27,844 nt of DNA from a virus. How positions within the stretch are numbered: the first letter of the stretch is position 1; every line of letters begins with the position of its first letter. Both the position numbers and the translations under genes were made by a program. The stretch covers positions 1 to 27,844 of the IMG/VR virus record IMGVR_UViG_3300045284_000142; one strand, written 5' to 3'. Positions 13,536-20,997 of this stretch are shown here, piece after piece. Below the pieces are notes generated by a model. The model did not search any database and was not told the origin of the DNA. It saw only the letters and a list, made by a program, of their open reading frames with translations.

Positions 13536-15452
13536 ATGAACCGAATCACTTCTGTAAAAGGCATCAACGTCAAGGGGCTCACGTTCGAGCATCAGCTCGC
13601 ACCTCTGACCTGCATCATCGGGAAATCTTTCACCGGCAAAACCGCCATCCTGGATGCTGTCACCATCGCGACGTATGGCTATCATCCAAAGTTGGGCAAG
13701 CGCCCAATGGATACCTTTCAACTGGCTGGCCCCGGGCGACCCGAAATGTCGTCGAGCATAAATCTTTCCAATGGGGAAATTAATTGGCACGTGTGGAAAC
13801 AGTCAAAAGGTGGCGCGATCACTCACGAAGGATCTGAGCCGGTCACGCAATCCTTGCCGTGGATTGAATATCTGGATTTGAAGCGCCATGACCGAGTCAA
13901 ATACGTTTTCGACCAACTGAACCTGGAAGCCGAAGGCGTCAACGATTCCCAGTTACTCGGAGTAATCAAGTCGCTGATCGTTCCTGACCCCGGCGCGGAC
14001 ACCGCGGCAGCGCTGGCCGAGTGCGAGCGGATCGTGGAAAAGTTTTGCAAGGCGCGCGTCGAAGAGGATGCGACGTTGCAGGACGTAACGGAGGCAATCA
14101 TCAATGAATTCGAGAATGGCCGAAAAGAAAGCGCGCTCACGGTCCGGCGAATGGAAGGGCTGGCCCAAGGGTCAGCGTATCTTTTGGACGGATCGGCGCC
14201 CGCGGCAAACGTGGATCAGGAGCTTGCTGCGGCGCGTCAGAAATATGACAAGCTGCGCACGGAATTGGCTGGGCTGATGGCGCGTGCCGATGCCGGTCGC
14301 CGGGCAGCGGAGCGCGTCCGTGACCTGGAACGGCGCAAGGCTGGGCTCGTGGCATCGCAGCCGGCAGCGGCAACAGAGATGGCAGCAATGGAGCGGGAGT
14401 TGGCCGGCATCAAGGCCGAAGACCTGACCGCGCTGGCGGCAAGCATCCGCGCGACGGAAAAGATTGTGACCGTGACCGCGTCGGAAGCGGCGCAAGCGGC
14501 GAAGGAAATCAAGCTGCGGCAGGATAACCTCGCGGAAACCAAGGCGCATAAATCCTGTCCGGTATGTCTCTCGAAACGCAAAGGCTGGTGGAAAGAGTTT
14601 GCTGAGAAAGCAGAGGCATCCATTGCGAACTTAGGCAAGGAGCGGCAACGATTGGAAGTGGAGAACGGTTCGGCCCAGTCGCGTCTCCGCGCCTTCCGTG
14701 ACCGTGAAACCGCAGCCGTGGCGGCGGTCCAGCGGCAACAGGAGCTGGGCAACAAGCTGCGCGACGCCAAGGCCGCGAATGAACGGCGGCAGTGGTGGGA
14801 TCAGCAAATGAGCCAGATCGGCAGCGACCTGGAAGCGGCCCGCGTCGAGTCAGCCAAGTTCGCTGCGCCTGAAGGTGTCGCGGCCCTGGAAGCGGAGATC
14901 AGCGGGGCAGCCGGTGTCATCGAGCGATTGACGCAAGCTCAGAAAAAGTTTATCGCGGCTAAAGCGCAAGAAGCTTCCGTCCTGGAATCGAAGCGGACGC
15001 ATCGGCAACAGAGCGACCGCGCCCGCGTCATGAAGCTGGCCGCGGAATCGTTGGTGCAGTGGCAGCAACGGGCGATTGACGGAGCGATCGGAAAACTGTT
15101 CGCGGTGGCAAACCAATTCACGAACGGGATTCTGCGCGGCGAAGTGGCTTACCGTGACGGTGACATGGGGATCCTGCGCGACGGGCATTTCGTGAATCAC
15201 AAGACGCTGAGCGGGACGGAGCAGGCGCTCACGTATGCGGGCATCACGGTTGCCCTGGCGCAGCGGTCACCGTTGAAAATTGCGGTGATAGACGAATTGG
15301 GGATTGGCGACGCTGGCGCGCGCGCCAAAATCGTGGAGCGGCTTGGGTTGCTGGTCGGCAACGGGACGCTCGGTAACGCGATCGTTGCGGATACGGCGCT
15401 GCCGGGCGGCATCGAGGAAAGCGCGCATTGTGCGGTTATTCGGGTGGAGTAA
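13536..15452 (+). CDS. Rad50/SbcC-like SMC-type ATPase
   Basis: This 638-residue protein has a split ABC ATPase head with a coiled-coil middle. Walker A is GKSFTGKT (residues 29-36), the hinge cysteines form a Rad50-type zinc-hook motif SCPVC (C341, C344), the signature is LSGTEQALTYAG, and Walker B is IAVIDE (D586, E587). Rad50/SbcC proteins tether and help process DNA ends, usually with an SbcD/Mre11 nuclease. No such nuclease is encoded in the window. It is shorter than bacterial SbcC (~1000 residues), as is usual for phage versions such as T4 gp46-like proteins. It lies 43 bp after the SSB-like gene and before the UvrD-type helicase, consistent with recombination-dependent replication. 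The stop overlaps the RBS of the next gene. Confidence 0.9.
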   Translation: MNRITSVKGINVKGLTFEHQLAPLTCIIGKSFTGKTAILDAVTIATYGYHPKLGKRPMDTFQLAGPGRPEMSSSINLSNGEINWHVWKQSKGGAITHEGSEPVTQSLPWIEYLDLKRHDRVKYVFDQLNLEAEGVNDSQLLGVIKSLIVPDPGADTAAALAECERIVEKFCKARVEEDATLQDVTEAIINEFENGRKESALTVRRMEGLAQGSAYLLDGSAPAANVDQELAAARQKYDKLRTELAGLMARADAGRRAAERVRDLERRKAGLVASQPAAATEMAAMERELAGIKAEDLTALAASIRATEKIVTVTASEAAQAAKEIKLRQDNLAETKAHKSCPVCLSKRKGWWKEFAEKAEASIANLGKERQRLEVENGSAQSRLRAFRDRETAAVAAVQRQQELGNKLRDAKAANERRQWWDQQMSQIGSDLEAARVESAKFAAPEGVAALEAEISGAAGVIERLTQAQKKFIAAKAQEASVLESKRTHRQQSDRARVMKLAAESLVQWQQRAIDGAIGKLFAVANQFTNGILRGEVAYRDGDMGILRDGHFVNHKTLSGTEQALTYAGITVALAQRSPLKIAVIDELGIGDAGARAKIVERLGLLVGNGTLGNAIVADTALPGGIEESAHCAVIRVE

Positions 15453-15454
15453 TT

Positions 15455-16333
15455 ATGAACGAACCTAGCATCAAAGAACTTCTGGAGTCGGCAGAGTATC
15501 TAATCAAAGACGGCTCACCAATGTTTGCAGTCCCGGACCTGCACCGGGCGCTGCGGCAGCTTGCCGCAAAAGTCGAATCGCTGGAGCAGGACGCGGTTGC
15601 GGCGGGGCGCGCTTACGTGACGCCGCCGCGGCAGTGCCTGGGTTGCGGCGGTTCCGGTGTGCTCGTTAACCCTGAGAGAGTATGCCCTTCCTGTTACGGA
15701 ACAGGATCATCGGATACAACCGCGCCGCCCGATGACGGCACGCTGATTCGCACAGCGGCAAACAAACTGACGCAAGGGGGCGCTCCGCCCGAGGCGCAGC
15801 AGGCCAACTGCCCTGGGTGCGGAGCTGAACCCGGATCTTACCACGAAAGGGGGTGCCGAGAAATCGGGTATAGCCCCGCGTTGGACCGGCCCGAGGCGCA
15901 GCAGGAGCAGGCGGCGCAGCCGTTGCGGATGCCGGAGCCTCACTACCAAGTCGAGGTTTATCACGCTGGCTGTGACAAGTGCGGCGATGGCAAAACCTGG
16001 GCAATTTTCGAGGACGGGATTGCCGGGGGAACATCATTCTCCGAGGAAGGCGAAGCAATCGAGCAGTGCGATGAGTTGAATGAGGCTTACTTTGCCGGGG
16101 TTGCCTCTGTCGCCGCCGAGCTGGCCCGCCTCCGGGATGCGCTGCGGTGGCGGGACGCGGGGAAAGAAAAGCCGACCGATACCGCGAGGGTTATCTGTTT
16201 GTGGAAGGATGACCCAATGGTGATTCTGGCAAGATGGTCTGAGCCTGAGAAGCGGTGGATGAATCAAGCTACGGCGTTTTCGCCGGACTACTGGCTTCTG
16301 CTGCCGCCGCGGCCGCAGCAGGAGACACCATGA
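15455..16333 (+). CDS. DnaJ-type zinc-finger / DUF551-like protein
   Basis: I start it at ATG 15455, which has GGAG five bases upstream, two bases after the previous stop. The 292-residue protein has paired CxxCxGxG units as in DnaJ: CLGCGGSG (C61, C64) and CPSCYGTG (C77, C80). Another CPGC and CDKC-type pair follow (NCPGCGAEPG, AGCDKCGDG). The C-terminal ~55 residues (PTDTARVICLWKDD to YWLLLPPRP) resemble DUF551, a small domain common in phage proteins. The combination suggests zinc-stabilised modules, perhaps for protein or nucleic-acid contact, but no J domain is present. The TGA stop overlaps the helicase ATG (ATGA at 16330). Confidence 0.8.
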   Translation: MNEPSIKELLESAEYLIKDGSPMFAVPDLHRALRQLAAKVESLEQDAVAAGRAYVTPPRQCLGCGGSGVLVNPERVCPSCYGTGSSDTTAPPDDGTLIRTAANKLTQGGAPPEAQQANCPGCGAEPGSYHERGCREIGYSPALDRPEAQQEQAAQPLRMPEPHYQVEVYHAGCDKCGDGKTWAIFEDGIAGGTSFSEEGEAIEQCDELNEAYFAGVASVAAELARLRDALRWRDAGKEKPTDTARVICLWKDDPMVILARWSEPEKRWMNQATAFSPDYWLLLPPRPQQETP

Positions 16334-18039
16334 CCGCCATTGGGGCAACGATAACGAAAATGAAAGCCATCGAAACATTCACCGAAGTTCAGCGCGGCAT
16401 CATCGAGTCAGTCTACTCAAACAACATCGTGCTCAGTTGCCCGGGCTCAGGCAAGACATCCGTCCTTGTGGCCCGCATCAGGCATCTGCTGGAGCAAGGC
16501 GTCCCGCCATCGGAAATCGTCGCAATCACATTCACCAACTCGGCATCAAGTGTCATCGTGGAGCGCCTCGGAGACTGCCGCCTTTCATTTGTGGGGACCA
16601 TCCATGCCTACCTGTTCCGGTTGCTGCGGCTGCACGGGCGCGAGATTTACGCGCTCCCGGATAAGCTCACCGTTTTGGATGACGAGCAGTGTTCCGCGCT
16701 CATCAAGGACGTTCGGCACGACCTTAAAATTAAGGTGTCCGTCACGGAGATTCGCAACACACTGCTCGATCTGTGGTGGGGCCGACTGGAGCTTGACGCC
16801 GTGCCGACCGTGACGCGGCCGCTGGTCAATGAGATCACGCGTCGGATGATTGCGAACGGCTTCTTTTCTTACGATGCGATTCTGGCCCTGGGCGCAAAGC
16901 TGGTGGACCGGCTATCCGAAACGTTGGAGCCGGGGCGCGTGTTGCTCCTAGATGAAGGCCAGGATTGCTCGGTCGCCGTCGCCGGCATCATTGATACGTT
17001 GCCGTTCCCGGAAAAGTTCATTGTGGCCAGTCTCGATCAGGCCATTTTTAGCTTCATCGGCGGCGACCCGGGATGGTGCGTCACGCTGGCCAACTCGCCC
17101 GAATATCAGACTTGGGTCATGGCTTCAAACTTCAGGTGCGACGCGATGATTTGCCAATTTGCTAACCGGCTCATGTCGCACGGGCTGCGGCCGCAGGAGC
17201 CCATGGAATCAGTAACGGGTGGCACGGGCAGCGTCGAAGTCTATCAGGATTTCGAGGATGACTCTGCGGAATACGCGATGGTGGCCCGCGAGATTCAGTT
17301 GCATCTGGATGCAGCCGGGGACGAGCCGTTCTCTTGCGCCGTCCTGTGCCGGACGCGGCAACTGGTGTCTGCGGTCACGGATGCGTTGCGGCAGCATGGC
17401 GTCCCGGTCAAGCCGAGCGTTGGCGACAATGACGCGGCCTGGACGCAAATGAAACGGTTCGTCGCGCTGCTGGCCAATCCGCAATCGGACGAGCTGGCCT
17501 ACTGGTTTCTCCGCGTGAGATTTGGGAGCGACTACGCCGACCGGGCGCGGCACTCGGCCGCGCAAGCGTTCCAGAGCATTAACGATTATCATCTCCAGAT
17601 TCCCGTCGGCCTGGGGCCAGGCGACATCCGAGGCCAGATGCAGTTCGCCGGGGTGCGCCAGTCAATCGACAACTGGATGCGTGTCGAGGAACTGATACGG
17701 GTGCACCTGACCCCGGAATCGACCCTGTCGGATTTGCTGGTCGTGATGGAGCGGGACACGCCGCAGGAATTGGTCACAGCCGAGGGGGTTACGGTGTGCA
17801 CGATCCATGCCGCCAAGGGGCGCGAGTTCGACACGGTGTTTCTGCCTGCGCTGGACGATGGGATTTATCCGATTAGCGGCGAGGATCCGGAAGAATCCCG
17901 CCGACTCCTGTTCGTCGGCCTGACCCGCGCCCGTTGCCGTTGCGTGCTGTCCACCGCGCAGATGCGGCCGCCGCAGTGGGGCAACGGGCGCCCGGTTGCC
18001 GCGGCGCCGAGCCGGTTCATTGCGGAGTTGACAGCTTGA
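16330..18039 (+). CDS. UvrD/PcrA-type superfamily 1 DNA helicase
   Basis: All core SF1A helicase motifs are visible: Q-motif-like TEVQRG, Walker A GSGKT (K42), Ia AITFTNSAS, GTIHAYL, motif II DEGQD (D208, E209), motif III ASLDQAIFSFIGGDP, motif IV region SNFRCD, motif V TIHAAKGREFDTVFLPAL, and motif VI RRLLFVGLTRAR. It would unwind DNA 3'-5' using ATP. At 569 residues it is shorter than UvrD (~720), mainly in the accessory 1B/2B domains. Start: ATG 16330 has GGAG five bases away and overlaps the upstream stop; ATG 16360, in frame, directly follows the CAACGATAACGAAA element and is the alternative. Promoter 2 lies just beyond its end, with the -35 box inside its last codons. Confidence 0.93.
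   Translation: MTAIGATITKMKAIETFTEVQRGIIESVYSNNIVLSCPGSGKTSVLVARIRHLLEQGVPPSEIVAITFTNSASSVIVERLGDCRLSFVGTIHAYLFRLLRLHGREIYALPDKLTVLDDEQCSALIKDVRHDLKIKVSVTEIRNTLLDLWWGRLELDAVPTVTRPLVNEITRRMIANGFFSYDAILALGAKLVDRLSETLEPGRVLLLDEGQDCSVAVAGIIDTLPFPEKFIVASLDQAIFSFIGGDPGWCVTLANSPEYQTWVMASNFRCDAMICQFANRLMSHGLRPQEPMESVTGGTGSVEVYQDFEDDSAEYAMVAREIQLHLDAAGDEPFSCAVLCRTRQLVSAVTDALRQHGVPVKPSVGDNDAAWTQMKRFVALLANPQSDELAYWFLRVRFGSDYADRARHSAAQAFQSINDYHLQIPVGLGPGDIRGQMQFAGVRQSIDNWMRVEELIRVHLTPESTLSDLLVVMERDTPQELVTAEGVTVCTIHAAKGREFDTVFLPALDDGIYPISGEDPEESRRLLFVGLTRARCRCVLSTAQMRPPQWGNGRPVAAAPSRFIAELTA
16346..16359 (+). promoter_or_regulatory. Early-gene leader element, copy 3 (inside the helicase N-terminus)
   Basis: CAACGATAACGAAA stands immediately before an in-frame ATG at 16360, thirty bases inside the annotated helicase gene. 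It is identical to the core of the copy at 23931 apart from a 3-base insertion there, and suggests a second start point. Confidence 0.45.
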
Positions 18040-18060
18040 TGAAATAGGGGTAATTTTACC
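18028..18060 (+). promoter_or_regulatory. Early promoter 2 with the shared operator core
   Basis: A consensus -35 box TTGACA (18028-18033), a 17-bp spacer and TAATTT (18051-18056) form a strong sigma70-like promoter. GGGTAATTTTACC (18048-18060) is the same 13 bases found at promoter 1, with a GGTAA-TT-TTACC dyad over the -10. The predicted transcription start (~18063-18065) lies at the ATG at 18066, so the mRNA would be leaderless or nearly so. Confidence 0.72.
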
Positions 18061-18065
18061 GCACG

Positions 18066-20108
18066 ATGACGACAACGATTGAAATTGATGGGCTCCTGAA
18101 ATGGAGCGCTCCAAAACGCGTCGAGACCAAGGCCGGTCCCCGCATGCTTCGCAAAGCCGCGCCGACCGAAACATTTTGGGCCGCATGGCGCAGCGGCAAG
18201 GAAGCGCTCAAAGCTGCTGGCGTCTCCTGCTCCCGCGAGCAGGACGGCAACTGGTCCGCGTGCTGGTGGCAGCCGCTCACCGGGGCGGATGCGGCGGTTG
18301 CCGTCGCGCAACATGAGCGCAAGGCTGAAGCAATCGAAGTGAGCCGGGCAACTGATGCGGCGGTCGAGATCCCGAGGCCGGACGGGTGCGAGTATCTCGG
18401 CTATCAAAAGGCCGGAGTGGCATACGCGCAGTCGGCTTATCGCGCGGGATTCTCCGGTGTCCTCATCGGAGATGAAATGGGATTGGGCAAGACAATTCAG
18501 GCGGTCGGGCTAATCAACGCGGAGCCGAGCATCGGGCGCGTGATCGTGGTTTGCCCGAATACGCTTAAGGAAAATTGGAGACGCGAACTGACAAAATGGC
18601 TGGTCCGTCCGCTCAAGGTCGCGGTGCAATATGCGGGCCGACCTTGGGTAGGGAGCGTGGCTGATATCGTCATCCTTAATTTCGACATCGTGGGAAAATT
18701 TGCGAATCAGATCGGGGAAACCAAATGGGACTTGCGCGTTGTGGACGAAGCGCACAAATGCAAAAACCCGAAGGCCGCGCGCACAAAGGCGACGCTCGGG
18801 ATTCAGGCGACACGGAAGCTGCTCCTGACCGGGACACCGATTCTCAACCGGCCTGTGGAGCTTTGGCCGCTCATCTCGGATTGTGACCCGGTCGCATGGG
18901 CCCCGAAGAAAGGTTTTTTCCGGTTCGCGAAAAAATACTGCGCAGCGGTCCAGAACGGATACGGATGGGACTTTTCTGGATCGAGCAACTCCGCCGATCT
19001 GCAAACCCGGTTGCGCTCAACGATCATGGTGCGTCGGATGAAAGCGGACGTGTTGACGGAGCTGCCGGCAAAGCGCCGGCAAGTCATCGAGCTACCGGTG
19101 AACGGTGACGCGGGGCTTGTGACCGCGGAGAATGACGCATGGGCCGCGCGGCAATCGGGCATGGATGAACTATCCGCCCGGGTGGCGCTGGCCAAAGCCA
19201 GCGAGGACCGCGGCGAATATGAGGCGGCCGTGGATGCGCTCCGGGCCGGTCAAGGCGCGGCATTTGCGGAGATGGCCAAAGCCCGGCATGACGTGGCAAT
19301 GGCCAAGGTCCCGCACGTGATCAGTTTCATCGAGGACGCTCTGGAGTCGGGTAAAGTTATTTTATTCGCGCATCACCTGGACGTTGTGGCGCGATTCAAA
19401 GCGCAGTTTCCGCAGGCTGCGGTTGTAACCGGGGAAACGAAAACCGAGAATCGTCAGGGTGAAGTTGACAGATTTCAGAACGATCCGGCCTGCAATCTTT
19501 TTATCGGCAACGCGGCAGCGCAGGAAGGGTTAACGCTGACTGCGTCGAGTCACGTGATATTCGCGGAGAGCGACTGGACGCCCGGAGCGCTGTCGCAGCG
19601 CGAGGATCGAGCGCACCGAATCGGGCAAAAGAACAGCGTGCTCGTGACGCACCTTGTTCTTGAGGGTTCGCTGGATTCCCACATGCTCAAGACGGTAATT
19701 GCGAAGCAGGAAGTCATCGACAAGTGCCTGGACCGGGACGCGGGGCCGTTGGCAGCCGAGCCGATGCTGATTGAGGCCGGGCCGGTCAAAAGCGCGGTGA
19801 CGATCACCTACGAGCAGGTAGCGGAGCAAGCGGCGTTAATCAGCCCGGAGCTTTGCCGCCTGGCGCACGAAGGAATGAAGCGACTCGCCGGAGTCTGCGA
19901 CGGGGCGCTGAATCGGGACGGAGCGGGGTTCAGCGGCGTGGACGTGCGGATCGGCCACAGCTTCGCGCGGCAAGGCAGCCTGAGCCAGAAGCAGGCAGTC
20001 CTGGCGGCGCGGCTGTGCGTCAAGTATCAGCGGCAGCTCGGGGCCGAATTTGTGGAACCGTTTCGCTTGCTTTGCGGCAAGGAAGCTGGTATCAGTGGCG
20101 GCAAGTAA
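18066..20108 (+). CDS. Snf2/SMARCAL1-like SF2 ATPase
   Basis: The 680-residue protein has a complete Snf2 core. Walker A is DEMGLGKT (residues 136-143), motif II DEAH (227-230), motif III LLTGTP, then a RecA2 domain with ILFAHH, NAAAQEGLTL and motif VI QREDRAHRIGQ (511-521). Relatives (SMARCAL1/ZRANB3 and phage analogues) anneal or remodel DNA at stalled forks. A C-terminal extension of ~120 residues (GVDVRIGHSFARQG, LSQKQAVLAARLCVKYQRQL) recalls a domain I have seen at the end of other phage helicases and is probably a DNA-contact module. An upstream N-terminal part of ~90 residues precedes the core. The gene starts directly at promoter 2 with no Shine-Dalgarno sequence. Confidence 0.93.
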   Translation: MTTTIEIDGLLKWSAPKRVETKAGPRMLRKAAPTETFWAAWRSGKEALKAAGVSCSREQDGNWSACWWQPLTGADAAVAVAQHERKAEAIEVSRATDAAVEIPRPDGCEYLGYQKAGVAYAQSAYRAGFSGVLIGDEMGLGKTIQAVGLINAEPSIGRVIVVCPNTLKENWRRELTKWLVRPLKVAVQYAGRPWVGSVADIVILNFDIVGKFANQIGETKWDLRVVDEAHKCKNPKAARTKATLGIQATRKLLLTGTPILNRPVELWPLISDCDPVAWAPKKGFFRFAKKYCAAVQNGYGWDFSGSSNSADLQTRLRSTIMVRRMKADVLTELPAKRRQVIELPVNGDAGLVTAENDAWAARQSGMDELSARVALAKASEDRGEYEAAVDALRAGQGAAFAEMAKARHDVAMAKVPHVISFIEDALESGKVILFAHHLDVVARFKAQFPQAAVVTGETKTENRQGEVDRFQNDPACNLFIGNAAAQEGLTLTASSHVIFAESDWTPGALSQREDRAHRIGQKNSVLVTHLVLEGSLDSHMLKTVIAKQEVIDKCLDRDAGPLAAEPMLIEAGPVKSAVTITYEQVAEQAALISPELCRLAHEGMKRLAGVCDGALNRDGAGFSGVDVRIGHSFARQGSLSQKQAVLAARLCVKYQRQLGAEFVEPFRLLCGKEAGISGGK

Positions 20109-20150
20109 TCACTTGGGCCGTAAGAAAGCTCAAAGCAAAATCGCAAGTGA
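20109..20150 (+). repeat. 7-bp inverted repeat after the Snf2 gene
   Basis: TCACTTG (20109-20115) and CAAGTGA (20144-20150) are perfect complements separated by 28 bases, starting right after the Snf2 stop codon. It could be an operator or a hairpin foot. T-rich sequence (ACTTTAATTTTG) follows, but a matching -35 box at the right distance is not seen. Confidence 0.35.
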
Positions 20151-20159
20151 ACTTTAATT

Positions 20160-20242
20160 TTGTCCGTCGTTGGTTGCGTGCCGCAAGGCCGGAGGGTGCC
20201 GCGAGCTTCCCCGAATTTCTTAGCGCAACCGGCGGCGGACGA
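20160..20242 (+). ncRNA. Candidate structured RNA with a 20-bp stem
   Basis: Bases 20160-20179 pair without interruption with 20223-20242: fifteen Watson-Crick pairs and five G-U pairs in the + strand RNA. The 43-base interior can fold into GCC-GCAA-GGC (20180-20189, a GNRA tetraloop hairpin) and a second hairpin spanning 20191-20212 (GGAGGG side against CTTCCCC), giving a three-way junction. The region contains no convincing gene. It ends 14 bases before the ATG of the replication initiator. Possible roles are a cis-regulatory leader, an attenuator, a primer RNA or an independent small RNA. The G-U pairs would be mismatches in single-stranded DNA or minus-strand RNA, favouring a + strand RNA. 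Confidence 0.6.
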
Positions 20243-20256
20243 TTCTTTTCCGCGCA

Positions 20257-20979
20257 ATGAGCATAAGAATAATGTCAAACGTTTGGGCTGATCACTCAAT
20301 CAAAAGCAGATCGGAGTTGCTGGTGTTATTGGCACTCGCGGACTTCTCAGGAGACGATAAGCCAGCATTCCCAAGCATCGACACGCTGGCCATGAAATCG
20401 CGATGCACTCAAAGAGGGGTCCAGAAGGTTCTGGCGAGGCTTATTGCCGATTCCAAACTTGTAATTGAATACGGGAAAGGTCCATCGGGAACCAATCTTT
20501 ACAGTGTTATCTGGGGGGGGGTGAACGGCGTTCACCCCGAACCGAGCGTTCCCAAAAAGGAACCGAAAAAGGGAACGGTGGGTTCACCCAATCCGTCAGG
20601 AAGCGTCAGGAACGGTCATGAAACAGATACCCCCTTAATCCCCCACATGGGGGAAATGATTCCAAGGGGAAGGAAACCTCCGCCAAGAAACAGGCAACCG
20701 AAACCGGAGGCATCCCCGGAGAGGCGGGCGGAAGAGAAGCTGCGGCTCGGGAAACTGTTTGGCCGGCGCCAGTCAACAATCTGGTCGGCTAAGGAGTTGA
20801 AAGCGTGGAAGGAGATCAGCCCGATTGACGAAGAGGACTTTCAATCGGTCGAGCGTTACTACGGCGCAAGCATCCCTGCGGATAAGAATTACCGGCGGCG
20901 CGACCTTCAAACGCTTCTGAATAATTTCTCGGGCGAAGTGGACCGGGCGCGCACATGGAAAGAGCCAAACCCGTGGTAG
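20257..20979 (+). CDS. Winged-helix replication initiator-like protein
   Basis: The N-terminal ~90 residues form a helix-turn-helix/winged-helix domain of the phage replication-protein type: SRSELLVLLALADFSGDD, AFPSIDTLAMKSRCTQRG, VQKVLARLIADSKLVIEYG. A disordered Pro/Lys-rich linker (~88-160) follows. The C-terminal domain (~165-240) has KLFGRRQSTIWSAKELKAW and YRRRDLQTLLNNFSGEVDRA, a pattern I associate with phage initiators that load the helicase. Position directly before the primase-helicase gene supports a role in origin recognition. The linker-coding DNA carries dyads and direct repeats, as in phage lambda O where the origin is inside the initiator gene. No strong RBS precedes the ATG; the structured RNA lies just upstream. 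Confidence 0.85.
   Translation: MSIRIMSNVWADHSIKSRSELLVLLALADFSGDDKPAFPSIDTLAMKSRCTQRGVQKVLARLIADSKLVIEYGKGPSGTNLYSVIWGGVNGVHPEPSVPKKEPKKGTVGSPNPSGSVRNGHETDTPLIPHMGEMIPRGRKPPPRNRQPKPEASPERRAEEKLRLGKLFGRRQSTIWSAKELKAWKEISPIDEEDFQSVERYYGASIPADKNYRRRDLQTLLNNFSGEVDRARTWKEPNPW
20513..20653 (+). other. Candidate replication origin inside the initiator gene
   Basis: Dense symmetry occupies the linker-coding part. A run of nine G (20513-20521) leads into GGGGTGAAC-GGC-GTTCACCCC (20518-20538, perfect 9-bp arms). CGTTCCC (20547-20553) is inverted as GGGAACG (20571-20577) around two A5 runs. GTTCACCC recurs at 20582-20589. CGTCAGGAA repeats directly at 20594 and 20604. CCCCCA-CA-TGGGGG (20640-20653) closes the region. 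Lambdoid phages carry origin iterons at the same place in their initiator genes, which makes this the best origin candidate here. Confidence 0.5.
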
Positions 20980-20997
20980 CCGCGATGTCGCAAAAAT

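Noticed and set aside
19853-20260. Open frame spanning the end of the Snf2 gene and the intergenic region
   Set aside because: It is out of frame with the Snf2 gene for most of its length, has a shadow-type Arg/Ala-rich product, and the intergenic part is better explained by the paired RNA stem.
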